A stretch of DNA of 64,000 nt from an uncultured Granulosicoccaceae bacterium (GCA_937998875.1 CALLBO010000021.1:1-64000); one strand, 5' to 3'. Shown: positions 1 to 9,442, counted from the stretch's first letter. Numbers and translations: made by a program. Notes: generated by a model not told the origin, from the letters alone.

Positions 1-42
1 CCCGCAGGGAATACAACACCCGCAGCTAAAGCCGTCATTTAA
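1..42 (+). CDS. Possible 3' end of an upstream gene (partial)
   Basis: A reading frame is open from base 1 to a TAA at 40-42 and would end in PAGNTTPAAKAVI. It is too short to identify, and a chance open frame of 13 codons is quite possible. Position and direction would fit the tail of a gene that starts outside the window. Confidence 0.25.
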   Translation, partial: PAGNTTPAAKAVI

Positions 43-145
43 TTGGCCGATAGTGTCGGGGTGAACATATTTTCCACTGATTTTAGACACGGTAGCGCGA
101 TTAGCCAGGTGCAGTGCGTGTCGCAAACTTGCGGTAGAGAAGGCA

Positions 146-1210
146 ATGAAACTTAAAATAAGCGCAGCAATGGTGACGCTTGCACTCCTTTCGGCGTGTG
201 GCGGTGGTGGTGACAATACGGGATCGGTAGGTGAAACACCGGATCTAACACCGGTAGTAGATAACCGGAACAATACTCCGACACCGACGATTATCTCAGA
301 AGACCGAACACGCCCTGCCAGTGGTGAGTTCTCCTCTGATGCTGCGACACTCAAATCAAATGGTGCGGACCTGTTTGCAGACACTGGAACTCAGCGTGTG
401 AATGTGGATCGCGTTGCCAGCTGGCCGGGACTTCGCTATGGCAACTTTCTGGTAAGCAACAATCCGTGGAATGCCAGTGCTGCAAATTATCCTGCCTGGT
501 ATCAGGATATCAGTCTCTTCCAAACTAACGGTGGCTATGGTGTTAAATTTGATTGGGACTGGGGTGCTTCAGGTGATACCAATGGCAGCGTGTTCAACAC
601 CAAGTCGTACCCGGAAGTAATTTATGGTACCAAGTCGGCTGGAGAACGCTCTGGAACCTATGCAGAGACCGGATTACCGGTTGAAATTTATGATGCACCT
701 GCCTTCACCATCAATTATAACTTTCAATATCAAGGCAGACGGTCTGCGTCTCCTTCAAGCGGCGGTTCGGATTCAGAATTCAACGTAGCTATTGAGTCTT
801 TCTTCCACGATTCATGCGACATTATACGCACAGGTAACAGTGCCGTAGACAACACCATATTTGAAATGATGGTCTGGTTGAAGACTGACGAACGCAAACC
901 GGCTGGTGGTGCACCGATAGATGTCGTTAGCACCAGCGATGGTCGTTTGTTCGATGTGTACGTCAAGAGTGCAAATCTTCAGGTCCCGAGTGTGCAGGAT
1001 TACATTGCCTTTGCAGCGCAGGAGGAAGATTTGAGCGGCACGATCTATTACTCTGAGCTCATTAACATAGCGCGGGACAGAGCGGCACAATACAACTTGT
1101 ATCCATTAAAAGACACTGACTGTCTTGCGAATATCCTGATGGGTACTGAGATCTGGCACGGTGCGGGGACATTCAACCTGAACGGTTATTCTATCACCCG
1201 TACTTACTGA
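146..1210 (+). CDS. GH12-family endoglucanase/xyloglucanase-like lipoprotein
   Basis: 354 residues. The N-terminus is a lipoprotein signal with lipobox LSAC (Cys18), followed by a low-complexity Gly/Thr/Pro linker to about residue 60, so the enzyme is probably anchored in the outer membrane. The rest has the layout of glycoside hydrolase family 12: an NNPWN segment near 105, a FDWDW strand near 135, KSYPEVIYG near 155, the nucleophile motif FEMMVW with Glu240, and GTEIWHGAGTF near the C-terminus with Glu335 as candidate acid/base. GH12 enzymes are retaining beta-1,4-glucanases or xyloglucanases; the exact substrate cannot be read here. The ATG is preceded by a purine-rich AGAGAAGG. The gene is monocistronic, facing the aminotransferase gene across a shared terminator. 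Family call made from motifs by eye. Confidence 0.78.
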   Translation: MKLKISAAMVTLALLSACGGGGDNTGSVGETPDLTPVVDNRNNTPTPTIISEDRTRPASGEFSSDAATLKSNGADLFADTGTQRVNVDRVASWPGLRYGNFLVSNNPWNASAANYPAWYQDISLFQTNGGYGVKFDWDWGASGDTNGSVFNTKSYPEVIYGTKSAGERSGTYAETGLPVEIYDAPAFTINYNFQYQGRRSASPSSGGSDSEFNVAIESFFHDSCDIIRTGNSAVDNTIFEMMVWLKTDERKPAGGAPIDVVSTSDGRLFDVYVKSANLQVPSVQDYIAFAAQEEDLSGTIYYSELINIARDRAAQYNLYPLKDTDCLANILMGTEIWHGAGTFNLNGYSITRTY

Positions 1211-1230
1211 TCCCGTACTGCTGTAAGCCC

Positions 1231-1263
1231 AAAAAAAGGCCGCACATTGTGCGGCTTTTTTTT
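1231..1263. terminator. Bidirectional intrinsic terminator
   Basis: GGCCGCAC, a short loop and TGCGGC form a GC-rich stem with an A-run on the left and a run of eight or more T on the right. It therefore works as a rho-independent terminator on both strands, as expected between the two convergent genes that end at 1210 and 1287. Confidence 0.88.
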
Positions 1264-1286
1264 GCAATTCTTACAAGCGCATTACT

Positions 1287-2462
1287 TTATTCAGCACCGC
1301 TGAATCCGATTGATTTGAGTGATGTAACGAACCGTTCAATCTGATCTGTCTGGCAGCCAGCCACGTTAATTCGACCATCGCCTGCAAGATACACAGCATG
1401 ATCTTCAATCAGTGAATTGACCTGTTCCGGGCTTAGTGGCAAAAGCGAAAACATACCTTTTTGTTCGGCAACAAAGTTTAGTGCCGGGTAAAAGTCTGAC
1501 ATAGATTGGCGCAGCGTCTTGATGCGCACCGTCATCGTTTGCAGTTCATCAAGCCACTGCTGCTTTAATGTGTCGTCTTGCAAAATTATCCGCACCACAG
1601 CCGCGCCATGATCAGGTGGCATTGAATAAATTTTGCGCGCTATTTGCCCGAAAACAGCCTGTGCTCTGGTCGCCGTGGCTTTCTCATGTGAGGACATATA
1701 AATCGCACCGGTGCGATCCCGATAGAGTCCGAAATTTTTAGAGCAACTTGCAGCAACCAGCACTTCAGCGCACGTTGTTGTGAGCAAGCGCGTAGCAGCA
1801 AGGTCATCTTCAAGCCCGTCGCCAAGACCATGGTAGGCGAGATCGACAATGGGCAGGACTTGCTTTTCTACCAGCAGCACTGCAAGTTGTTGCCATTGAC
1901 TATGGCTTATATCAGCACCGGTAGGATTGTGACAACACCCATGCAGAATAATCGCATCTCCGGCACTAGCCTTGTCTACTGCCGCGAGCATGTTGTCAAA
2001 AAGTATCTGCTGAGAACTTTTACTGAAGTATTCGAAAGTAGATACCGTAACACCAGCAGATTCTGTTAAGGGCAGATGATTTGGCCAAGTTGGTTGCCCT
2101 ATCCATAATGTACCTTGCGGGTGTGCGATATTGTAGATTTCAGCCGCCAGCCGCAACGCGCCACTTCCACCTGGGGTCTGTGCACCATACACATACGGGG
2201 CATCACTGTTGAACAGCAGCATGCCTAAACATTCAACAAATTCATTGTCACCGGTCAACCCGAGATAGCTTTTACTCTTTTGCTCCTGCTGTAGTCTGTT
2301 CTCCGCTTCCTTAACTGCTTCAAGCACAGGGGTGTTGCCGTGATCATCTCTATAGACACCCACGCCCAGATCAATTTTCTCTTCTCGTGTGTCTTCGCGG
2401 TATTTTCCGATGAGCTGTAGCAGAGGGTCGGGTTGGGGTTCCGGTAATTTGAACTGTGCCAT
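1287..2462 (-). CDS. Class I aspartate/aromatic amino acid aminotransferase
   Basis: 391 residues from the chosen start. A PLP-dependent transaminase of the AspC/TyrB subgroup that moves amino groups between aspartate or aromatic amino acids and 2-oxoglutarate. Visible landmarks: DLGVGVYRDD near 31-40, the cofactor-contact motif CCHNPTGAD near 176, and the Schiff-base lysine Lys242 in SCSKNFGLYRDRTG. Length is typical for the subgroup (about 395). The frame could begin nine codons earlier at 2489, but the ATG at 2462 has AGAGGAAA a few bases upstream and gives the usual MAQFKL-type N-terminus. It is the last of three minus-strand genes (RNase J, MATE exporter, aminotransferase); the 51-bp gap before it allows either co-transcription or its own promoter. 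Aspartate versus aromatic specificity is not decided by what I can see. Confidence 0.9.
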   Translation of the reverse strand: MAQFKLPEPQPDPLLQLIGKYREDTREEKIDLGVGVYRDDHGNTPVLEAVKEAENRLQQEQKSKSYLGLTGDNEFVECLGMLLFNSDAPYVYGAQTPGGSGALRLAAEIYNIAHPQGTLWIGQPTWPNHLPLTESAGVTVSTFEYFSKSSQQILFDNMLAAVDKASAGDAIILHGCCHNPTGADISHSQWQQLAVLLVEKQVLPIVDLAYHGLGDGLEDDLAATRLLTTTCAEVLVAASCSKNFGLYRDRTGAIYMSSHEKATATRAQAVFGQIARKIYSMPPDHGAAVVRIILQDDTLKQQWLDELQTMTVRIKTLRQSMSDFYPALNFVAEQKGMFSLLPLSPEQVNSLIEDHAVYLAGDGRINVAGCQTDQIERFVTSLKSIGFSGAE

Positions 2463-2513
2463 GTGGTTTCCTCTGGTTAGTATTCGCACCGTGGCTCAAT
2501 TATACAGGCGTTC

Positions 2514-3875
2514 TTATGGTGCCGCTGTGTCAGGTGTGTTTGGGTCGTGGTTGCTGGGCATCAATCTGCCCAACTCACGCCACGTATACCAGTGCGAGAC
2601 AATTGCACTGCAGATAACCACTGAAATAATGGTGATAAAAAGCCAGATCATTGGTAGCCCAAATACAACAATCAGTAGATAATTGATGGTTGCCGGCAGT
2701 ACTAGTTGCCTTGCGATCCCAAGATACATTGGGAATATCGGTTTCTTGATAGCCTGCAGAGAAGCCACACTGATAAACAGCACGACATAGGCGAAAAATG
2801 CCAGTGCATCAATTCTAAGATAAGTGGTACCGGTATTAATGATCGTCTCGCTGGACGAAAAAAAGCCGAGCAGTGCAGGTGACAGAAATATCATCACAGG
2901 AATTGAAAAGATCGCAATGCCAAGTCCGGTGTAGAGTGCTTTGGTATACGTTTCCTTTATACGTGCGGGGTTGTTCGCACCGAAGTTTTGTCCTACCAGT
3001 GACATCACTGCCGAGTTAAGGCCGAGGGCCGGCAGCAGCAAGAGCTGTTCTATGCGTAACCCCACAGAGTAGCCGGCGACGCTCTGGCTGCCGAACCGGC
3101 CAATAAATCCGACAGTGATGAATCCGCCGAGTACCATTGTGAGCATGGTGAAACTGGCTGGGGCTACCTGACGTAAAAGTTCCACCCAGTCCTTAAAATT
3201 AAATGCTGGTCTGACCCATTTGCCAACGCGTTTTTTAAGAACGCTATACAGATAGATTGCTGTTGCAAGTTTAATGATAATTGTACCAATTGCTAAACCG
3301 GCGACTCCCAGATCAAGTACAAAAATCAAAACCGGATTCAATGCAAAATTGGCAAGTAAGCCGACGGCCAGTGCGTTGCGATTCGACTCTGTGTCACCCA
3401 ACGCCATTAACGCACCGGCTGCGACGCCTGATAAAATGAAAGAAAAACATCCCCACAGTACGATAAGCACATAGCTCTTTGCATACGGGAAGACATGCGC
3501 CTCCGCACCGAGAAATCGTATCAGTGGATCAGCTACAAAAAGACCCAATGCGAGGCACGCAAATGAGAGTATCAGGCCGAGCCCGGTAGCCTGATCAATC
3601 CAGTTAGCGACAGACCCGGTGTTGCCTCGTCCAACATCGGTTGCAACCATCGCAGTGGTACCGGTCTGCATGCCGATACTGCCACTGAGAATTAAGAAGA
3701 AAACCGAACCGGCGATAGAGACGCCGGCCAGTGCATCATCAGATAGTTTTCCTGCAAACCAGAAGTCTGTCAGGTTGTAAAGTGTGTTAAAGATCATCCC
3801 CATCGCGGCGGGGATTGCCATTGCGAGTAGGTGACCACCGATCGGGCCCTGTGTCAGGTCGCGATGTTGTTTCAC
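2514..3875 (-). CDS. MATE-family multidrug/sodium efflux transporter
   Basis: 453 residues, about twelve hydrophobic segments in two halves, as in NorM/DinF-type MATE exporters, which drive out cationic compounds with Na+ or H+ gradients. The N-terminal segment (LTQGPIGGHLLAMAIPAAM, then NLTDFWFAGKLS) and the VGQNFGANNP motif in the second half are characteristic of the family. The start codon is GTG (complement of CAC at 3873-3875), seven bases after the stop of the RNase J gene, which indicates a shared transcript and probably translational coupling. The substrate is unknown. Nothing looks truncated. Confidence 0.9.
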   Translation of the reverse strand: MKQHRDLTQGPIGGHLLAMAIPAAMGMIFNTLYNLTDFWFAGKLSDDALAGVSIAGSVFFLILSGSIGMQTGTTAMVATDVGRGNTGSVANWIDQATGLGLILSFACLALGLFVADPLIRFLGAEAHVFPYAKSYVLIVLWGCFSFILSGVAAGALMALGDTESNRNALAVGLLANFALNPVLIFVLDLGVAGLAIGTIIIKLATAIYLYSVLKKRVGKWVRPAFNFKDWVELLRQVAPASFTMLTMVLGGFITVGFIGRFGSQSVAGYSVGLRIEQLLLLPALGLNSAVMSLVGQNFGANNPARIKETYTKALYTGLGIAIFSIPVMIFLSPALLGFFSSSETIINTGTTYLRIDALAFFAYVVLFISVASLQAIKKPIFPMYLGIARQLVLPATINYLLIVVFGLPMIWLFITIISVVICSAIVSHWYTWRELGRLMPSNHDPNTPDTAAP

Positions 3876-3882
3876 TTACACA

Positions 3883-5301
3883 TCATGTCGAGGTGCCAGT
3901 GACTGGTACCAGCTTTCGACCTTCAAGAGAGAGTCTGCCGGTTGGCAGGACACCGCGCCTGATTGCCTTGTTGGGAGAAATGATAAAAAGATCGCCGTTC
4001 TCACCGTGAATCTGACCCGGTATGCCTGCCTTTTTAGCAAGTGCCGCGTTGGCTTGCATATGTTCCCGTTCACCATGTACCGGTATCAGAACTTCGGGTT
4101 GCACCCATTCGTACATGGTCAGCAACTCGTCGGCAGCCGGATGGCCTGAGGTATGGATAATCTCATCCACGTTGTGCTCACCGAATACCGTGACACCCAG
4201 TGATTCAAGCCGTTCTATCAGTGCACCCACACTGTCTTCATTACCCGGAATAACTTTTGAACTGAAGATCACCGTGTCACTTGGTTCGAGTTGCATATCG
4301 CGAAAAGTGTCGGTGCTGAGCCGATGCAATGCAGTACGCGGTTCGCCCTGGCTGCCGGTTGCCAGCAGTAACACGGATTCCGGTGGCAGATAACCTAAGT
4401 GCTGCGCCTCAACTATGTTGATGTCTACGTCGAGTAATCCCGTGGCCCGACCTGCGTTGACCATGTTGATCATGGACCGGCCTATCATCCCGACATGTCT
4501 GCCGGTGTCTTCTGCAATCTTTGCAAGCGTTGCAACTCGAGCGAGATTACTGCCAAAGCAGGTCACCACCACACGACCAGGTGCTTTGCTGATGAGTTTA
4601 TGAAGCCCGTTGTAGAGTTTTGACTCTGACGGCGTTTTACCTTCAACCGTTGCATTGGTTGAGTCACAGATCATTGCGTCGATCGACAGGTTTGCCAGTT
4701 CCCTGCATCGCTGCCCGTTATAAGTAGTGCCGACGACCGGATTGTCATCAAGCTTCCAGTCACCTGAATGAAAAACGGTTCCTGCATCTGTGTTGATAAG
4801 CAGACCGCAAGGTTCCGGAACTGAGTGTGTCATGTTGATCCATTCAACATTGAACGGCCCGATATCAAGAACGTCACCGGCATCAACAATACGAATGGTC
4901 ACGTCGTCGAGCAAGTCATACTCAGCAAGCTTACGTCTTAAAATGTAGGCAGTGAAAGCCGTGGTGTAGACGGGGCACTTCAACATCGGCCATAGGTAGG
5001 GTACCGCGCCAATATGATCTTCGTGAGCATGAGTAATAACCATGCCGGCGATGTCGTCTGCGCGTTCTGCTATGAATGTGGGGTCGGCCATCTGCACATT
5101 GCGTCTGCCGTTTGTGGTTTTTGGCGGTGCGTTGGTCCGGAAATCCTCAGAACCGATAGCAGGGTCGGGCCGGTCAGAGAAAGTTAGTCCACAGTCGACA
5201 ATCAGCCATTTGCCGTCATGCCCAAAGAGATTGAGGTTCATACCAATTTCACCGCAGCCACCGAGTGGTGCGAACCAGAGGTCTTCTTTGTCAGGGGTCA
5301 T
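3883..5301 (-). CDS. RNase J-like beta-CASP metallo-beta-lactamase
   Basis: 472 residues. The N-terminus FAPLGGCGEIGMNLNLFG is the RNase J signature. The metallo-beta-lactamase zinc motif HAHEDH lies at residues 91-96, followed by the beta-CASP region (SGDWKLDD, then ATGSQGEPRTAL) and the final HTSGHPAADEL and IPVHGE motifs. RNase J is a 5'-3' exonuclease and endonuclease of mRNA turnover. At 472 residues it is shorter than the usual ~550 and appears to lack most of the C-terminal domain that helps dimerisation in Bacillus enzymes, as is common in proteobacterial members. The MATE gene follows after 7 bp. RNase J is not found in Escherichia coli but does occur in various other proteobacteria. 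Confidence 0.88.
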   Translation of the reverse strand: MTPDKEDLWFAPLGGCGEIGMNLNLFGHDGKWLIVDCGLTFSDRPDPAIGSEDFRTNAPPKTTNGRRNVQMADPTFIAERADDIAGMVITHAHEDHIGAVPYLWPMLKCPVYTTAFTAYILRRKLAEYDLLDDVTIRIVDAGDVLDIGPFNVEWINMTHSVPEPCGLLINTDAGTVFHSGDWKLDDNPVVGTTYNGQRCRELANLSIDAMICDSTNATVEGKTPSESKLYNGLHKLISKAPGRVVVTCFGSNLARVATLAKIAEDTGRHVGMIGRSMINMVNAGRATGLLDVDINIVEAQHLGYLPPESVLLLATGSQGEPRTALHRLSTDTFRDMQLEPSDTVIFSSKVIPGNEDSVGALIERLESLGVTVFGEHNVDEIIHTSGHPAADELLTMYEWVQPEVLIPVHGEREHMQANAALAKKAGIPGQIHGENGDLFIISPNKAIRRGVLPTGRLSLEGRKLVPVTGTST

Positions 5302-5544
5302 TCCAATCCGTTGTTATTCTATGGTGCGTTTTTGTCGGATTCAGCGATTACAGTGGCGGTGTGAGGCAGGTGATGCAGGTGTTCTCGATGGGCTTCCGGT
5401 GTCGGAACGGATACTATCAGGTTTTAATGAATGGTCTTTGTCTAAAGTGGTGCTGGTGGTGATTGTACGCTGAAAGATAGAGCCGGTGATGTTGCAGAAT
5501 CCAGAGAACCCTACGATGACCCCAGACCTGAAGTCTTCGGACCT

Positions 5545-6549
5545 ATGACCAAAGAGATGAGAACTAAAAGAGCCCCGGTAATTGATGGCCTGCAATACGC
5601 AAACTGGTCGGGAAAGATTTTTCGCCAGATGCGCGAGGGAGGTGTGGATGCAGTTCACGTCACTATCTCTTATCACGAGAATTTTCGCGAGACTGTGCTG
5701 AACATCGAACAGTGGAACCGTTGGTTTGAGCAGTACCCTGATCTCATCTTTCACGGACGCTGGGCCAGTGATGTTGATGTTGCGATTGATAGTAATCGTA
5801 CTGCTATATTTTTCGGCTTTCAAAATCCAGCGCCGATTGAGGACGATATTGGTCTGGTAGAAATCGTGCACACACTAGGTGCACGTTTTATGCAACTGAC
5901 TTACAACAATCAGTCACTGTTAGCCACCGGTTGTTATGAAGAAAATGATCCGGGTGTCACGCGGATGGGCAAGCAGGTAATCAAAGAGATGAATCGGGTG
6001 GGGCTGGTAGTCGATATGTCGCATTCGGCAGAACACTCAACGCTTCAAGCAATCGAAATATCGGAGCGGCCCATTGCTATCACGCATGCCAATCCGCAAA
6101 ATTGGCATCCGGCACTGCGCAATAAATCAGATACCGTTCTCAAAGCGCTAGCCGAAAGCGGTGGAATGCTGGGCTTTTCTTTCTATCCCCATCACCTTGC
6201 GGGCAAGACAGAGTGCACTTTACAAAGCTTTTGTGAAATGGCCGCACGTACGGCCGAGTTAATGGGAATAAATCAGATTGGTATCGGGTCTGATCTGTGT
6301 CAGGATCAACCGGACTCTGTTGTAGAATGGATGCGTGTTGGTCGCTGGAGTAAAGAGATAGACTATGGCGAAGGCACTGCAGACAAACCTGGATTTCCCC
6401 CACAACCTGCGTGGTTTACCGATAACCGGAGTTTTCCAGGTTTGCGAAAAGGGTTGCTCGACGCGGGCTTTAACGAAGATGATGCAGATAAAGTACTCGG
6501 TTTGAACTGGTTGAAATTTTTTGCCGAGAACTTTGACAAGCAGGCGTAG
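5545..6549 (+). CDS. Membrane dipeptidase-like protein (peptidase M19) lacking the N-terminal HxD metal motif
   Basis: 334 residues, a (beta/alpha)8 amidohydrolase-fold protein related to renal dipeptidase. Seen: the LGARFMQLTYNN strand, the Cys-Tyr-Glu-Glu segment with a bridging-Glu candidate (132/133), DMSH with His160, ITHAN with His181, and a C-terminal IGSD motif near 250. Canonical M19 enzymes begin with DGHND, whose His and Asp bind the first zinc; here the same place reads DGLQYAN (14-20), so one metal site appears dismantled. It may be a mononuclear enzyme, use a different substrate, or be non-catalytic. It is the first gene of a plus-strand trio with two uncharacterised proteins (51-bp, then 15-bp gaps). 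No signal peptide, so probably cytoplasmic. Confidence 0.82.
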   Translation: MTKEMRTKRAPVIDGLQYANWSGKIFRQMREGGVDAVHVTISYHENFRETVLNIEQWNRWFEQYPDLIFHGRWASDVDVAIDSNRTAIFFGFQNPAPIEDDIGLVEIVHTLGARFMQLTYNNQSLLATGCYEENDPGVTRMGKQVIKEMNRVGLVVDMSHSAEHSTLQAIEISERPIAITHANPQNWHPALRNKSDTVLKALAESGGMLGFSFYPHHLAGKTECTLQSFCEMAARTAELMGINQIGIGSDLCQDQPDSVVEWMRVGRWSKEIDYGEGTADKPGFPPQPAWFTDNRSFPGLRKGLLDAGFNEDDADKVLGLNWLKFFAENFDKQA

Positions 6550-6600
6550 CGGGTAGTCCCAACAACAATTGCTTTGATGAGAAATTGCGAGTAGCAGAAT

Positions 6601-8307
6601 ATGGCTAAAGTTCATACAGCAGCGCATTCTATTCCACTCAGACCTCCAGAGCAGGTTCTGCGTCTTGAGCGTATGGGGTCAATGCATCAGACGCGATTGT
6701 CGTTTATGCGTGTATTGTTGCGCAGGTTTGCAGCAGAAAAATGGCAGGTCGAAAAACGTTACTGGGAAATAGACGAACAAGGCGTTGGTGCTGCTGTTTA
6801 CGTTTGTGAGGGACCACAGCGTACCTATTCACTGGTGGTGTTTTCAAATGATCTGGATCCTTCAAAAAGATCAGACCGGGTTATCGCAGAGGAGTGGGAC
6901 GCTACCTTTACCCTTGTCGATGGCGTGCCCGATGCATCAGATATTGCACGCCTGCAGCGCAATGTTCCGCTGCAGGAGGCAGGGCGCATCACTGATAAAG
7001 AGCTTTCTTTATCACGCGCTAACCGCTCTGTCAGGTTGTTCAACTATGTTCGCGCCGAGCTTGCGGCTGGCAGGCAACCCGAAGCGTCGGAGCTGAATAA
7101 AGTTGGCTATCTTATGCGCACTACCGCTGTTTACGGTTCGGGAAAGTTCGGTGCATTGGACAGGCGCTTTATTGCTAACAGAGAAGAATTCTCCTCACCG
7201 TTTCAAAGTGAGCTGATGGCGGTTTATATGATCAGGATGTTCAGTGTCGATATCGTTGAACACCTGGCTCGTGCTGATGCACCGGCAAATGCGGTGGAGC
7301 TAGCTAAAGATCTGCGTAAGTCGCTTGGCATTGGTAATTCCACCGGGCTGGGTATGGCGCCGTTTATTGTCAACCACCCGGTGCTGTTTCATCACTGGAT
7401 ACTGGCCCGTGAGAACGCATTGCGTGATGTGCGGCAACAGGCTGGTTTGAGTGCAGAGAAATTTGCCTTGCTTAAATGTCTTGTGGACCGCCAACAATGC
7501 GGGCTTGCACACTGGAACAGTGAGCATCCACTGCAGGTTGAAAAAGTCAGCGCACTTGCAAATGATTTAGAAAATCTGGCGGCACACCTGGCTGCTGTTA
7601 AACGCAATACCGATCTGACATTGAACGAACTGTATCAATGGTCTGAAGATAACTTATCCCTTGAAGGTCAGGAATGCGTTGTTACGCTGTTGATTGAACT
7701 GTATCCGGAAGTGGTTGATCAATACGCATCACAGATGAGCGTTAACGAAGAAAGTTATTTCAACATTGACGGTAGGATGGGGCTTGGTACTTTAAGCAAG
7801 ATCATGAAAACGCATTACCGGTTTGCGTTTGATCTGGATTTTGAAAGTCCACAAGCGAACGCCAGGTTCTGGTACGCGTCAGAAGAAAAACTTGAACCGC
7901 GGCTCGGCGAGCGTTTTGAAGAACAGGGTGCTGAGCGTGAACACCCGCTTGCGATAGCGAGAGATATCGTGCGAACGTGCACAGCAATTGACGCATGTGA
8001 TAGCGCTATGAGCGTCGCAGAGTTTCTGATGCTGCATCCTGAGCACCGGCATGTGGTGCGAAGGGCGCAACAAGTTGCAGAGTTTCCGTATGCAGAAATA
8101 GTCGACAATCTGATTGCGCACGACATGATGCCTATAGATCTGTTGCGTTGTAAATTGTCATTCTTCGGTGCGATCAAGTTTGATCCGCGCAGTGATCGCT
8201 GGGTAAGAATAAACATGTTTCAGCATGCACCACTGCCTGAAGAATTGCATAATAACTATGACGATACATGGATTTATCCTTCAGTATCTTCTGCTGTTTC
8301 CGGCTAG
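6601..8307 (+). CDS. Conserved protein of unknown function, second gene of the M19-like operon
   Basis: 568 residues, soluble-looking, no signal peptide or membrane segments. I recognise no catalytic motif. The region before residue 100 is mixed alpha/beta (YVCEGPQRTYSLVVFSND); the rest is mostly helical, with polar segments such as VYGSGKFGALDRRF near 180 and GIGNSTGLGMAPFIVNHP near 240-255, which look like conserved loops of an enzyme or ligand-binding protein. The intact frame, normal length and position between the M19-like gene and an equally uncharacterised 222-residue gene indicate a real functional unit. I do not assign a function. Confidence 0.8.
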   Translation: MAKVHTAAHSIPLRPPEQVLRLERMGSMHQTRLSFMRVLLRRFAAEKWQVEKRYWEIDEQGVGAAVYVCEGPQRTYSLVVFSNDLDPSKRSDRVIAEEWDATFTLVDGVPDASDIARLQRNVPLQEAGRITDKELSLSRANRSVRLFNYVRAELAAGRQPEASELNKVGYLMRTTAVYGSGKFGALDRRFIANREEFSSPFQSELMAVYMIRMFSVDIVEHLARADAPANAVELAKDLRKSLGIGNSTGLGMAPFIVNHPVLFHHWILARENALRDVRQQAGLSAEKFALLKCLVDRQQCGLAHWNSEHPLQVEKVSALANDLENLAAHLAAVKRNTDLTLNELYQWSEDNLSLEGQECVVTLLIELYPEVVDQYASQMSVNEESYFNIDGRMGLGTLSKIMKTHYRFAFDLDFESPQANARFWYASEEKLEPRLGERFEEQGAEREHPLAIARDIVRTCTAIDACDSAMSVAEFLMLHPEHRHVVRRAQQVAEFPYAEIVDNLIAHDMMPIDLLRCKLSFFGAIKFDPRSDRWVRINMFQHAPLPEELHNNYDDTWIYPSVSSAVSG

Positions 8308-8322
8308 TGTGCTTGGAACATC

Positions 8323-8991
8323 GTGATCGATAACTCTGAAGCCACGCGGCAGTTATCTATCGGTGAACTTGATTCGTTGATTCTAAAAGCTTGTCGTGGT
8401 GCCGGTTATAGCTGGGGCCTGTCGCAGGAGGCCGGACGTGCCGCTGCATGGCTTGCTTTGCGTGGACTATCTGCTGCGGGTGCATTCGTAACACTGCTAC
8501 AGCAGATCGACACTACCCTAATATCGCATACACCGGAAGTTCTGGCTCAACCATCAGGTATTCGACTAAGCAGGGCTGGCAACGGACTTTGTCCGGTGAT
8601 GACCGGCGCCATGCTCTCTGACTTCGGGTGGTCGGGTGAAAAAGTCGTTGCAGAGCAGGTTTACTCGCCGCTGATTCTGATTCCGTTTTTGGCCGCCAGT
8701 GCCAAAGGTGCGAATGCAGGTTTGGCTGTACGCGGCGATGGCGTGCAGCTGGTTATTGGTAACGACGGTGAATTGACCTCGGGTTCTGCGGGGTTTGATG
8801 AAAGTCAAAGGACTGTCGAGATTACCGCGATGAATTATGTCAGCGAATCTGAGGAAATAAAGTTCAGTCGCCGTGCCCCGGTATCGCCAGCCGAATTGCA
8901 GATCCTGGAGTCCTTTGCACACCTAACGTATGTGCCAGCAAGTGATCAGTCGCGAAGTGGCGCTGGTGCGGGCCTCACGGACAACGACTAG
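8323..8991 (+). CDS. DUF3726-like protein of unknown function, third gene of the M19-like operon
   Basis: 222 residues, GTG start 15 bp after the previous stop, so almost certainly co-transcribed. The N-terminus (LSIGELDSLILKACRGAG, then YSWGLSQEAGRAAAWLALRG) matches my memory of the DUF3726 family, whose members start with a helical LS..E...L..KA..GAG..WG..EEAG segment; that assignment is from recall only. The remainder is Gly/Ala-rich with short beta-like segments. No cofactor motif is evident. The constant neighbourhood of such proteins with amidohydrolases would be the best route to a function. Confidence 0.72.
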   Translation: MIDNSEATRQLSIGELDSLILKACRGAGYSWGLSQEAGRAAAWLALRGLSAAGAFVTLLQQIDTTLISHTPEVLAQPSGIRLSRAGNGLCPVMTGAMLSDFGWSGEKVVAEQVYSPLILIPFLAASAKGANAGLAVRGDGVQLVIGNDGELTSGSAGFDESQRTVEITAMNYVSESEEIKFSRRAPVSPAELQILESFAHLTYVPASDQSRSGAGAGLTDND

Positions 8992-9181
8992 CGTCAAATA
9001 CCATCGGGTGATTTTACGGTCTTTACTCAGCAAGTGATAAAGATTGTCACAGCGGTGAAGAATCTACGGATATACCGGTGCTGCGCCGTTAAAATTGTCG
9101 GCTTGTGAAGCTCACGCCGCCAGCCGTTTGATGGCACGTAATTCGCCTCCCTCCCTGTAAAACCACTGTTGTGAGAATGAC

Positions 9182-9436
9182 TTGATCGATCGTCGAGTAT
9201 CCGGAAATTTAATAGGCAATGCGATCCTCGGGGCATTGCTTTGTGCATGGCTGGTCGGCTGCACCGCGACTCCGAAATCTCTTTCTAAAGCCCCGATGGC
9301 AACAGATCCCATGGCCGAAGCGCCGATGCCACAGCGGCCGGAATCTGGCTGTGATGAACCGGACTGTGAAGAGGATGAAGACGGCAATCGCTACCAGTAC
9401 TATCTCGGGATATTGTCAGTATTCATTCTTGGTTGA
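9182..9436 (+). CDS. Small predicted lipoprotein
   Basis: 84 residues with a TTG start. A basic N-terminus and hydrophobic stretch end in the lipobox LVGC (Cys27), followed by a short, acidic, Pro-rich tail (DEPDCEEDEDGN) and a hydrophobic C-terminal patch. Lipid attachment is supported by sequence; function is not. The start is uncertain because no strong ribosome binding site precedes it. Confidence 0.5.
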   Translation: MIDRRVSGNLIGNAILGALLCAWLVGCTATPKSLSKAPMATDPMAEAPMPQRPESGCDEPDCEEDEDGNRYQYYLGILSVFILG

Positions 9437-9442
9437 TTGACT

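Noticed and set aside
4022..4393. 123-codon frame opposite the RNase J gene
   Set aside because: Antisense shadow rich in Ser and Pro; the RNase J frame on the other strand has all family motifs.
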